NCBI RefSeq assembly: GCF_029227915.1
Contig: NC_079879.1
Span: 3,162,001 to 3,226,000 of the forward strand
DNA from: Hydractinia symbiolongicarpus
Taxonomy: Eukaryota; Cnidaria; Hydrozoa; Anthoathecata; Hydractiniidae
DNA length: 64,000 nucleotides
Direction: 5' to 3'
In this document: piece after piece, positions 44,478 through 56,738 of the stretch
Layout: each line of letters begins with the position of its first letter
Numbering within the stretch: the stretch's first letter is position 1
The notes under the pieces: generated by a model
What the model was told of the DNA's origin: nothing
Seen by the model: only the letters and a program-made list of their open reading frames with translations
The model's database searches: none
Translations under genes and position numbers: made by a program

Positions 44478-47400
44478 CTACGATACACTTTGCCGCTTTA
44501 ATGACTGCCATCTTCTTACTAAAGCTTTCCTTCGTTTTTCTTCTATCCAGTCATGCTTTTCTTTTAACAAGGCTTGAACACGTTTTTCGTCGTCTTTATC
44601 TGATGACGGCATGTCGAGTTTTTGTTTTTTTTCACTTATTTCTAATAAATCGGAACAAATTGTCGATAAGAAGTTTGGTTTGCTGTGAGAATTGTTTCGC
44701 GATGCAGATTTTACGGTTTGTTCGCAACTTTTTTCATCGAAAAGTTCCACATCACTTGTACTCTTCTCACCCTCCTCCTCGTCGCTTTCAAGAATTATCG
44801 TTACCTCGTGATTAAACTTCATGGGAGGTTTTCTTTTTCTAGTAGACCTTCGCACAGCAACATTTGACACACCAGAAGTCTGTTCACACTCGAAATCTGA
44901 ATCGTCATCCACATTTATGGTATCATTTTTGGAACATCCAGGCCCTTCAGAATTATAATTAAGCGCGCGCTTTGAATTAGCCACTTTTATTTCTTCCAGC
45001 GCCGATATACAATTCGCCAACTTCTCTTCTGCTTTTAGTAGCGCGGGTGTTTCTACCAAGTCTGGTGACGAGTTTGAAACAGGTTTATTCACAGGAATGT
45101 CTTTTAGCGGTTTTATTTTTTTGCAGACGCCATTAACTGCTGCGTACGTCGATTTTCCAGGAGACTCCAGTACATTGTTATCTTCGATTCTTAACAATTT
45201 TGTTGGTTGATTCACAGAAGAACTAGATTCTACTTGGTGTTGGAAGTAATTATGCTCAAAATCCGTATCAGATGAGCATTTAACAGGAATTCTAAAAATA
45301 CAACCAGGACATAGAACACTCTTCTTCTTAAACCTACTGCAGTGTTGCATTAAAAAGAAACAAAAAAGTGATAATGAAAATGTAATGCGAATATAATTTT
45401 CTAATAAGTAATGAATCGATCCAAAATCCAAAAATCTTCAGGTTATGTTTCAAGAAGACAACAGAGATAACTTACAAACTTTGTAAATATTCTCTGTATT
45501 TTTCAGGATTTCTCCTCAACTCAATAAACGCTTTTAACTCCTCCACCCCTTCCTGTGCCGACTTATCCAAAGACGGATCGATGTTTTTGTAGTAATGTAT
45601 AACTTTAGGATGGGCCGTGATTCTGCCAGGATCGAAATCGCTAAAGTAGAAAAATTGATTTAGTTAAAATAACGTCATCGAAGTCATTACAGATCGATAA
45701 CATATAACATACCGTACCGCAATCGCAACCCATCTAAACTGGTCACTCTTGATAAAGCCACATACGCTTGACCATGTTCAAACGCTTTCGCAATGTCGAT
45801 ATCAATTCGCTCTAATGTCATACCCTAAAAACAATTTTTGTTAGACATAAACTGTTTGGGTGATTTGGCATAAAAAAACGTGATTGTCCAAATTTTTGTT
45901 GATAATTTAACAGAATTACAATTCTACTTTTAGACCATTTTTAAAACTACAACAAGAGTATTTTAAACTTGTGATAGTGTGCCTGCACACAAGTTGAGAT
46001 GTCTCAGCCTATCGTCTAAAGAAGAGTGATACTTTTGAGAAAATTCCGTTGCCTCATTCATTCTATTTTGACTGATATCAAATCAAGAGATCTCGTTTTT
46101 GTTTTGAAATGATCAAAAGAATAACTGCAGGTTAATTTTTTGCGGATCAGCCTCTTGAACTATTAATCCACGGGTCAACATATTTAACTATTTTTTTCTT
46201 AAAGCAATTCTTTAACCAAAAAAGACATAGTTGGGCCGAATACTAAATCGGGAAGGAATGTAAACTATGAAATTTATGAAAGAACTTTGGAAGCAAGCCC
46301 ACCTGAGATTTGTGTATACTAACCGCCCATGCCAGCGCAAGTGGTACCTGCATTCTGTACGCAACTGTCTTGCCAGCAACAGAAACAGACAATTGGTCTG
46401 TAGAAATTACCCTCTCCATCCCATTAGTAAATCTAAACAAAGAATGCTTAATAAAAACAGAATAAAACAATCAGTTTGGCTTTATTATGTTTCATTGGGG
46501 ACATAAAAAATAGCTGGAAAAATAAAAACAACTTTATGAAAGCAATGTTTCTTCCTTTTTTGATCGTTTAAGTCTAAATAGATTAGTTTCCAAAACACTC
46601 TAGGTAGTACTAAACCGTGTACCCACCCCCCTCAACCCCCTCCACTTAGCCCCACCCCATCCACTCAGCCCTACCCCATCCACTCAGCCCTACACTATCC
46701 ACTCAGCCCTACCCCCTCCACTTAGTCCCATCCACCCACATTTACTCACTCTTTGCTTGTTTACATTTCGATTTCCTTTTCTCAATATACACATTAGATT
46801 ATGCAATCCCATTTATGTGTCGACGAACTTTTCTGAAACCGTGGGCTTTTTTCTTAAATTGGCCAACAATGACTTAGGTTAGGTCTGACTTAGTTCTAAT
46901 ATCTTCAAAAAAGTTATCAATTTAAGAGAGTAAACACAACAAGATGCGGAAACTGCATGTCACAAATGAAGACCTATGAAACAATAGTAGCAATAGTAAT
47001 ACTACCCTAATTTTGCAATTTCAACTAACAGGAAATATAAGCTACACTAATAAAATGTGGTTGATGCTGAGTTGCGTTTTTGTGTTCTGCCTTTATTGGA
47101 CATAAAAATAATTTTTTGAGAAAAATAATTTTTTGAGGAAAATATTTATATTCTCCGAGGAAACAATTTCTGATAACTGGAAATACAACCTGTCATTCAC
47201 ACTATTGAAAAGTAAATGTTAATTTGTTCCTTTTTGTGATCTGCAGGCAACTTCGCAATCACAACCAGAAAAGTCAAATCAAAGAATTCAAGCAGCGAAT
47301 AACACATGGATAAATATAAGCAGATCAGATAAGTATACCTACATTTGAGAATAAATGCAGCTTTTTTTTTTTTAAAAAAAATCCTCCATTAAGATTATAT

Positions 47401-50400
47401 TATATTCGTTTTGTTTTTTTCCCTATCAAGCTTTATTTTGAAATTTGCTAATATCTTAAGTTAAAAATAGTTACACTGCAAATTATACCGATTTTTTTGT
47501 CATATTGTAAATATTGAGCTGAGCAAAGTTGATTATGGCTAAGGGAAAGATGATTGGACCAGTTATATCTCGATACAAGGAAATACAAATCTGTTAATTA
47601 TTGAAAGTTTTTAAACTAGTTTTTTTGGGGTCTGCAAAATAAATGCTTACAAGGAATTTCATGGTGGTAAACATCATTTTTCCGAACCTTACTTTAGTCA
47701 ACGCATACGGGTATTATAATATGGATATCAAAAAATTGCAGAGATTGTACATTAAGCAGCTTTGCACATTGGACTACACGAAAAAGATGTCGTAATTTGC
47801 GTAATTAGAAGTTATGTGTGCTACACAGCATTTATAGAATTTAATGACCAAGTAATATTTTCCCGATTAAAAAAAAACGTATCTACCGGACAATAGGATA
47901 TCCTATCACTCCACTGTCATCTTCTTCACAATCGTCCTCATCACATGCCTGGAAAGAAAAGTTGCAAGTAACATTTTATTGAATACATGTTTCTCTAGAG
48001 GTTACTGCACTGGCCGTATAAATAAAAATGTTTCCATTTTTGGAGAAGACTATAATACTATAAGGACATTTAATGATTTTTTTCAAAGTGATCCAGAATA
48101 CCGAAAAAATTGATTTACCAACTAGCTGGATAACTAGGTGTTACTAAGAAACACATACCTGGTTTACTGAATGAAATCCAATCACAACTCCCCTGTAAAA
48201 ATATAATTTTCACGTTAAGAATACCACCAAAAGAGCATGTGGAATTAATAGTCAAACCTGATATTTTATTCACCTGGCACCATTTACCAAACCAGATTTA
48301 ACACATCGGTTGTGTAAAAGCATCACTTGCGCTCCAACTTTAAGCTCTAATACTAAAAAAAAGAGGAAAATGAACCAATAATCTTTTATTAAAGGGGATT
48401 AATTTTGATTCTGTATGTTGTGATCTTAAACCTAAACACAGGGGCCAACCTGAAAAATAGCTGTAAAATGTATATTTCTAACGCTTGCATTCTCATCGTG
48501 ACTGATTTGGGGGTTGCTATCTCAGTCAGGTTCGACTCATGTCCAATAGGTCGTAAGTTTGACACCAACGTGGGGCCATTGTCTAGTTAGGCAAAAATCT
48601 TAAATTCTGTAGCTTGAACATGTATATATACACACTAAAACTGCTTTTGTGCTATCTCCTAGAAACAATTGCCAGGGTATACCACTGGAATTTAGTGAGG
48701 CTAACCTCATAAATCACTGATTATACACAGAACATTTGACATCATTGTTTCATCTGTAAACAATGCCATAACAATGTATTGCAAAGAGGTGTATTCTAGA
48801 AAATATTACCTTTTGCGTATCTCGCATTTTTCTGCAACTGTTCTAAAAAAGCATCGTTATATCCCCAGTCATCACTATAAATAAGATTGACAGGAGAATG
48901 TATATAGTTTTAAAGATAAAAAAATAGCCTCTGATTTAACCCTCTAATTTATTAATAGTTTGAATATTTATGTTGTTTTTACTTACCTTTCAAAAACATG
49001 CGTTTTTCCAGGTAATTTACTCAACTAAAACAAGACGAGAAAATAAAAGCATGTCGCGACTAATACAAGCAAGATGATATTTAAAAAGATATACACACAG
49101 TTGGGAAAATGAAACTTTTTTAAAACACAATGCATATCATATACCTCATGAAGATTTTCTTTCTCACATTTGTATCTGTGTGGATATAACCTTGTGGGTT
49201 TGATGCCATCATCAAGAAATATTGTTCCACTGCATAAATGCAACACTTCCATATCAATGGAAGTTATACGTCCCAAACGTAATCTGTTCAACAATGATAC
49301 AAAACCAGTTTGTTTTTGACGAAACACTTGCTTTAACACAATTGTTTCATTGATCAGGTCTTGCCATTCTTTTGTTTCGAAAGCAAATTTATTTTCCTTA
49401 ACAGGAGGAAGCTGCAGAAAGTCCCTGAAAAATTATATTAAATTATATTATATTAAAAACACATTTATTCAATAAAACTTAACAATAGTTATATTTTCAA
49501 GTAAATGCTTAGTGGTAACAATAACATGTAACAAAATTTCTAGACTTGATAGAAATTGAATTTATAAAACTGGATTTATTTTATCTTGAACGGAAGCAGT
49601 TACGTAACAGTTTACAAAATGCCTGCATGCAATTTTTTGATTCACTAATTTTTGTTTTCACTGTCTTTCCTTTCATATTTGTGACAAACCAGATAAATCA
49701 TAGATTCAGTCATTTCAACTTGTGTTGACCAAGAGAATTCTCAAATTTGTTACAACCATTAAAACACACAAAACCATTATTTCTACTGATAAATATGTAA
49801 TCGTCAACACAATTCAGAAGTTTTTATGTCAGCAATTTTCTGCCAAGATCTTACCCACAAAGAATTACTTGGATACCACCAAAAGAATAAGGACAACCTC
49901 GAACAGCTCGAGCAACTTCGTCAACTTTTGTGAATAAATTTCCATCAATCATTGAAATTTCATCAATCACTAAGACTCTAAAGTATTTTCAAAACAGTAG
50001 ATTACAAGTGGTGCAGAACAGTTTATGACGTAAATATGCAGTATATTTTAAAGAAAGAAGCTTTGGAGAATATAAAATTCTATCTATTCCAAAATGTTTA
50101 ATCATCTAATAAATATTTGTCTCCCTCCTTCTAGTTACTTTGAATCACATTTTTTTTACGAAATGCTGAACAAAAGAATATGTATTCTAAAAAGTTTATT
50201 CGAAAAACTTTAGAATTCTGCTCTTCACGAAAGCAAAGCTCATTCTTTAAAATATAGTTTCAACAAACACATACTTGCAGTTTTGCCATCTTTGCCTTAC
50301 TTCATGTTTATATTTTAATATAGTACGTGCTAACACATCTGCGTCTTTATCACCCAAGCCAATCCCAGCAAAACTGGAAATAAAAGCAAACTAATGTCAT

Positions 50401-53400
50401 TTAATCTGCCTTATGCAAACATGATGCAATATTTGAGAAAAAAAAGTTGGTGCACACTGTGCTTCAAATTGGGCTAAAAAAATGCAGTAACAGTAAAACT
50501 TGTGACCACAAACTTTTACCGAAAATTGAAAATGAGAATAAACGAAACAACAGAAAATCAAAACATGATTCCATTCTAAAGCAACCTTCACCATTTGCCC
50601 AAACAGCAAACTCCTGTTTTACAAGGACAATTTATATTGCATTTTTAGCAATAGCATACTCTCAGTTGGAGAAAATTATTCTACTAATTTCTGCTACTTA
50701 CATAAAAAAGGTTCGTTAGTGCACAAGATGTAACACAGTATACTTTCCTTAATAAATTTCCAACAATTATTGTTAGAAGTTGTTAGAAAACCAACTATTT
50801 TTACTATTTTTTGTTGGGATACATGTTTTTTATAAGCAAGTGAAAATTCGACATTAGGTTTATGCAAAAAATTGGAACCTTAATAAACATTGCTTTAAGG
50901 ATACAGTAGACCCTTAGAGTTAAAATTTTTTAATTTTTTTTCATGGATGTAACTTCTATGCTAAGTTTTTCAGTAAGTTTTTGAAAAAATATATTATAAA
51001 ATGTGTTATTTTGGTGGGATAAAACAGGGAAAAATGTATTTTTTGATAACATTATCTTTGATCTTCCCAGGAATATGAGTCACAAATTTAAACACTTCTT
51101 TATTTCTGTACTTTGAAGTATTGAAATATAATTCACCATGCACACTATTTTTAACAAGGTATAAATTATTCTGCATTTTTTAAATACAAATGAAGTTATA
51201 CTGTTAAAAAACTTAATTTATCTTTTTCTTTTCATGCTGCTTTTTTAATATTTATTTTTCTATTATCATCCTTTTTATTTTTACGTTTAGAAGCCATGTT
51301 TCACACTTATCAATACAAATTTTTAACTTACTTTAATTCTATACCGAAAATGTTTTGAGTCATTAATTATTAAAATTCTAATGCCACATTTTTGCACAGG
51401 TACCATAAGAAATTTGGCCGATACATTGCCTGTTTGCGTTGGTAACTCCCACCCATTTCATTGAAAACTGGTGAAATAAATTTTTTGGAAACAGTTACAC
51501 ATCTGGCTACAAATTCTTGCTTTTTTATTTAGAAATTTGAATAATTATCAAGTTATCGACGAATGATTCATCAACAAGGTAAATTCGTGGATTTATGTAG
51601 TATTTTAGACAAAATGCATTATAACTTGAGAACGAATAATTTTTTTGAAAAGATGTAGTAAGATATTGTACAGCTGAATAAGAGCAATACAACAAGGTAT
51701 TTTTAAAGGAAAAAATTGATGGAGGGGAGTTATTAAAACTTTAAGGGAGGGTGTTTTTTTGTTTGGAATTTTTTTTCTCCACTCTAGTTTTTTTTTAACA
51801 AATTTATTTTCTTATATACTCGTAGGGAATTTATCAACGTTTTATAATATATAAAAATGTTTTTTAAAAAGGGACATGTTAAGAAGATATTTTGAATATA
51901 CTGAACATGTGTCAAAAGGGTCTACCGCATCCTTAAGGTATAAGGGATAAGACAAGATGGTCCTGTTTCTACTATTTAAAAAAACAGCAACAAAACTAAA
52001 GGTACAATTATACAAGGCAAGTTCGAACAGTATAGTATTGTTATATAAGTCTTCTAAAAATTAGAAAAATCTTTGTCTAATTAAAATATCCATAACACAA
52101 GAAAAAGCACACATAAAAACAATTTTCCAAAGCCGGGCAATAAATTTTTTTCTATTTGAGCCTAATATGGTTATAAGTGTCATGCTTATAAAAAAACATG
52201 TATTTAACTTACAGGAAGACTAACAAGTAAAATAGATTTTTCACTAATCAAAGGTGCAAATAAGGTAGCCTAATTATCAATCAAGTGAATCAAAATCTTT
52301 TGTTTATTCCTTGGCATTTGCTTCAGCACACATTGACATCCGCTTCAGCAATTGCCAAGTGAAGACATGAATTCAAAAGGGGGCTAAAGATTGTACTTCA
52401 ATTCACAGGTTGTCTAACCAGCAGGTACTTGCATTATTGTTTTTTTGTTGTGCACCAGAACAGAAGGTGTCCATTTTTTGCTCTAATGTTTACTTGAATA
52501 ATAAAATAAATATGAAATAAACAATGACATACTAATACATACAGTTAGATGCATACCTGTGCAAGGTTGTCCCACCAATGTTACAAGCAGCCACACCTGT
52601 ACTAGCTGTAACATGGATTGATCTGGGAAGTGATTTAATTATTCTATTTAATAAATATGATTTTCCAACACCTGCAGAGCCAGTGATAAAAACATTTCTA
52701 TAAAAAACAAATCAAAGAAAAAGTGAAAAATTTAAGTTTTTTCATAAATAATTGTAACAAATATACATATCAAGTGTTTTAGGAATGCTTTTAGGTTTAC
52801 AGCATTAGTAATTTTCGCAAATCAAGGAATCTAGCCTTACCCTTAAATATTCACCCCACAGAAAGGTACCACCTCTGCCCCCACCCCCTCTACCCTCTAT
52901 TGAAACACCACACAGCCCTCTCTGAATTCCGCGATTTAGTTTGATATCATAACAATTTTTTTGGAGGTGAAAAGTTTCCCATTTTTAAAGAGAGTCCAGA
53001 ACTAGACACATTTTGGATTTTTAAGAACAATGTTAGGAAGTTTGAGCAAAGATAATTTTTTGAAGCAAAATGTATATAGCTAAGCATCATTTCCAGACAA
53101 AATTTTTACTGTGGTTACCTTTTGTTAGCTAATTATTCTTCAATTCCCATATTTTTTAGCATTCTTTCCCCTACAAACTAGGTTTGTTTTCACCCTGCGA
53201 AATTATAAAAATGGTGGATGTAGCACAAATGCGATTTTATATTATTATTCCGAATATTTATACAGGATATAGCCACTTCAGTGTTGGAAACACTGTTATC
53301 AATGTGGGTTCTGCGTTCAGAATGTATGCATTAAGTATACACCGGCAATACCTACCCTATTTCCCTTACATGGCATGGGTTGACCCGTAGCTGTAGTAAA

Positions 53401-55515
53401 TGCATTTGCTAAACATGCCCGCGCTGTGGACTGAACCACAGACCTTGTGATTACGAAGTGAACTCCTTAACCATAAGGCCACGCGTCAATTAAGCAAAAT
53501 GTCAATCATCACTATGGCAACAAAGCTGAACCAAATCGCCGAATAGTGGTTTCAATAAAATCCTTGTACCTTTTTTGCGATTTCTAGGGTTGTGCGAAAA
53601 AGAAAATCATTTTCCATACTTTCCATTTTTTACAGATTCTAAAGCGAGCTTTTGTTCTAAAGAAAGATTTTCTGTCTCGGCATCTAAAAGAAAAAAGTTA
53701 GGTGTTGACATTTTAAAGGGAACCTGAGGTATCAAATGATATCGGACGCTTATTATCAAGCTTAAAAAGTTAGTTAAAAAGTCTTTTTAATTTTTATTAA
53801 AAAAACTCTTTTTATTCAAGATATTCGCATTCAAAGAATTTAAGATTTATTTATGCTGCATAAAATATGATGTCATATTTAAGAAATAGCAAATTTTGAC
53901 ATTTTCTGTCACCAGTAATTTTAGACCTGTTAAGGGATGTGCATTCCTACTTTATCAATACAGGGATATTTTAAAAGTGAATTGGTCAAATTGACACTTG
54001 TTTGCTCGTCCCAGGCCTCTTAATTTTTTGCCAATGACCCAATAACTTGGGATCTGTATTTCGGTTTGCAATTAAATTTTGTGAGTAAACATATAGGGCA
54101 GTTACAAGCTTGCCTAGAAAAACTTATCTTTTAAATCGTCCAAAAAATTACGAACATCAAATTTAAGAAACAAACAACACATTTTCATTCTAAACACACA
54201 ATGATAAATCATTAGAATATATTGTGAACATCCTTATCCAATAAGAACATTGCAAACCTTAAATTGCGAATCTTAAAATCACAATCACAATGCTAACACA
54301 AATTCTTTTCACAAGCAAAGATCAGATAGCATCATGGATTTTGCCCATCCACATGCACATGTTAGCTAGGTGTCCTGTGGGTTCAATTTTTTTTAAAAAA
54401 ACGTCCAGCCATTTAAAAGTAGGACCAGTAAGGCCACCATCAAAAATATGTTGTGTTCGCGTCCTGAAGACCCCGCAAAAATGAGTTGGTCGCCGTATTT
54501 TTCCCGGGATTTTAAGATGGAAGCAAGCAAATTCGTTCCCAGGGCCAAGACAGTATAGACATCGTTTGTAGACCATTTTTGCCGCCCTGTAAACTGTCAG
54601 TAGCCACAGGAAAGAGAGTGCCGATAAGCCGCAAAAGCCCGATATATACGGGCGAGATCGGGCGACTTTTCAAATAAAATTGGCGGTTGCCCCCGAAACC
54701 ACCCGCACTTTTCCGAACTAGCCCGGGACATTCCTAAAATGCAATTCCTTGTAACTAACCATGCGGACGATAGTTGGTAAGAAAGCGTTTGAAGAGAAAA
54801 GAGTTAATAAAGTTTATATATAAGTTATTTATAAAGTAAACTTTATCAAAAACAATCAAAACAGTTCTTTTAAAAACTAGCTACCACATAGTAAGTTTAT
54901 TTTAATTTTCAAATTTTTTTTTAATCATATTAGTGTCTGTCTTTTTTTTCAGGCATTGTTCGGGCCTATGCAGATTTTTTCGGGCGAATACTTGAATAAT
55001 ACAGGAGTGCCCTAAAGGAATTAATTTTTACCAAAATTAATTTTTGTGAGTTTTTGTCAATTTTGCATGAATTAGTTCTGGCGAAAAAAAAATTATTTTT
55101 GAAAAATATCTTTCCCGGTCTTTTTCTGACTTACCGACTCGGGTTTATATTACCAAAAGGGAGTCGGTCAGAGGATGCGAATACAACATATTTTTGATGA
55201 TGGCCTAATAGTGATTTCAGCTATGAAAACAAATGAGTTTTTGTAAGTGCTAAGTATTGCATTTCATAGATTATGAGGACTGGTCTTTGGTGCTCAAATT
55301 ACTATAAATTACCAGATTTTTGTGGTCTTAGCCACTGAAAAGCTTTGACATCCCTCACTGATGTTCACCGTTTGTTTATTGCCTTGAAGCCTTGGAGGAC
55401 GGATGCTCTTTTAAATGAAAACTAGCTAGCTAGCTAGCTATGTAGACGTACCTTGAAGTTGTGGTTTAACTAAACTTTCTTCATTCTTCATCATCATCGA
55501 CTTTGAATTCCACAT
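44478..55515 (-). CDS. PIF1: PIF1-family 5'-3' DNA helicase, 15 exons
   Basis: Superfamily 1B helicase for G-quadruplex, telomere, mitochondrial and replication work. Exons: 55515-55452, 53683-53620, 52697-52557, 50373-50275, 49977-49855, 49424-49145, 49024-48987, 48874-48810, 48352-48274, 48192-48159, 47948-47887, 46432-46303, 45824-45718, 45640-45476, 45336-44478; phases close to 769 residues. Motifs: [12 protein letters not shown], Walker A GSAGVGKS (49-56), FAGIGLG, Walker B VLVIDEIS (124-131), GDFLQLPPV (164-172), [25 protein letters not shown] (to 394), [10 protein letters not shown]. The N-terminal domain of vertebrate PIF1 is absent; an in-frame stop precedes the first exon, but an unseen exon is possible. 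The last exon adds about 286 residues: CPGC, acidic Ser-rich stretches, KRKPP, and a terminal [18 protein letters not shown] resembling an RPA32-binding helix. Confidence 0.95.
46641..46735. repeat. 19-bp C-rich minisatellite in a PIF1 intron
   Basis: Five copies of CCACTCAGCCCTACCCCAT in 19-base register with small variation, lying between exons 11 and 12 of PIF1. The C-rich plus strand means the PIF1 transcript here is G-rich, with runs of GGGG. Confidence 0.85.
48485..48720 (+). mobile_element. SINE in a PIF1 intron
   Basis: The head GTTGCTATCTCAGTCAGG ... GGTCGTAAGTTTGACACC is a decayed tRNA-like A/B box pair. The 3' part CAGGGTATACCACTGGAATTTAGTGAGGCTAACCTCA matches the tail of the 16985 SINE; it lies in the intron between PIF1 exons 8 and 9. 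Confidence 0.6.
50895..51936. mobile_element. 1-kb TTAA-flanked MITE in a PIF1 intron
   Basis: TTAA occurs on both sides (50895-50898, 51933-51936). The ends are GGATACAGTAGACCCTT and the inverse of GGATGCGGTAGACCCTTTT, with two mismatches. No open frame. The single end TTAAGGATACAGCGTACC at 61137 is a relative. Confidence 0.8.
53300..53490 (-). mobile_element. SINE, reversed, in a PIF1 intron
   Basis: Read on the minus strand, GTGGCCTTATGGTTAAGGAG and TGGTTCAGTCC give a tRNA-type head. The body that follows (GGTCAACCCATGCCATGTAAGGGAAAT) matches the left arm of the 17090 palindrome. This supplies the uninverted reference copy of that body. It lies between PIF1 exons 2 and 3. Confidence 0.7.
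53755..54060 (-). repeat. Uninterrupted copy of the 666-1575 repeat
   Basis: Read in reverse it matches both halves at 666-820 and 1430-1575 without the 596-bp insertion between them. It lies in PIF1 intron 1. No coding content. Confidence 0.75.
54061..55451. other. Rest of PIF1 intron 1
   Basis: A less AT-rich patch at about 54400-54740 has CGGGCGA and GCCCG words and broken frames on the minus strand, possibly an old repeat. Nothing is firm. Confidence 0.35.
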
Positions 55516-56444
55516 TTTTGTTAAGCTTCTAAATATATCGTTTCCTACATTACAAGCGAACACAAACCTATCGTAAAATGTGTTGACCGATCTAAACGGT
55601 AACTCCAGCTTGCTATATAATGTGGCGCGTTCTGCTGTTTACCTTTTTGGGTTACTTTTTAATGTATTTTTCACAAGTATATACAGCGGATCTCGGACTT
55701 TAAAATCTCCTAACAATATTTACAAAATATACAACGTTTATGTGCGATTCCGATACATCACGCTATAGCCACTTTACCGCTATTTTTGACTTCTTTAGGT
55801 TGTTTTAGTTTGTTAATTTGGGTAAGTAAGACAAACTAAGATAATGAAAGTGAAAAGGGATTAGTCTACAGAAGCAAATGACTTTAAAGTCATCTGCGCT
55901 AGCTTAAGATAAATAAAACACTGTTTTTACAAATCGAAAGGGAAGGGCATAGAAGAAGAAGAAAAAGAAGAATAGGAAAACGAGTTGTCTTATTATTTTA
56001 TAGCCCTCTATTATTCCGTTTTTTTTCTTGTTCTGTGCATCCTATGTTTTATTTTGCTTTACTGACCAGCGTTATAATACCTTTTTTAATAATTTTAGCT
56101 ACCATGATTGTAGCTGCCACGATAAGTGTAAGCTAGCAGCTATATATATATATAGCTAGAGCAGCTAGCATTTTTCCTGTTTGGGGTAAAACTACCCGTT
56201 ATATGGTTCATTCATTTCCCACATAGACTAAATACGAAATCACTGTTCAACACAACGATGTGCTTCTATTATGTTAGACAGTGGGGCAACAACTGCAAAT
56301 TTCCGCAAATTAAACTATCACTCCCAATAAGTTTGGGCAGTAGCTAGATAGCATAGTTATGAGATTTCCCATAGACTAGTTAGAAGATCATCTTTTATTT
56401 AAGAGATTCATTTTCTTTTTTCACGATTATCTTGAAAACTCTGT
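55516..56444. promoter_or_regulatory. Upstream region of PIF1
   Basis: It must contain the PIF1 promoter by position. An AAGAAGAAGAAA purine run at about 55950-55975 and (TA)n at 56141 are the only visible features. Confidence 0.35.
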
Positions 56445-56735
56445 AGATAGATAGATGTGCATTTTTTTACATGGCTGCTAGTAGCCCCACCAACAATATC
56501 AAGGGATATACCCTGTCTATTATTTGCAGGAGGGGCCCTGGCTTAGATGGAGTGTCCTAGAGTATTTAATGCTCATTTTGAGCTACGCAGACCCAATGAG
56601 GGCCCACGCTCTATTAGACAACTCCCGGCTGTCGAGTTGTGCCATCTTTCTTCAGAGTTTGGTTGGTCCTATAGTTTGCTTTGCGTATCTAAAAATTATA
56701 CATTAATAGTCTTTGCATTAGAATTGATATAGATA
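56445..56735 (-). mobile_element. SINE tail copy, reversed
   Basis: Read in reverse, ATGAGCATTAAATACTCTAGGA, GCCCCTCCTG..AATAATAGACAGGGTATATC and TGCA..ATCTATCTAT follow the order of the tail at 17228-17335. The upstream half (56590-56735) has no clear tRNA head. Confidence 0.65.
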
Positions 56736-56738
56736 AGA

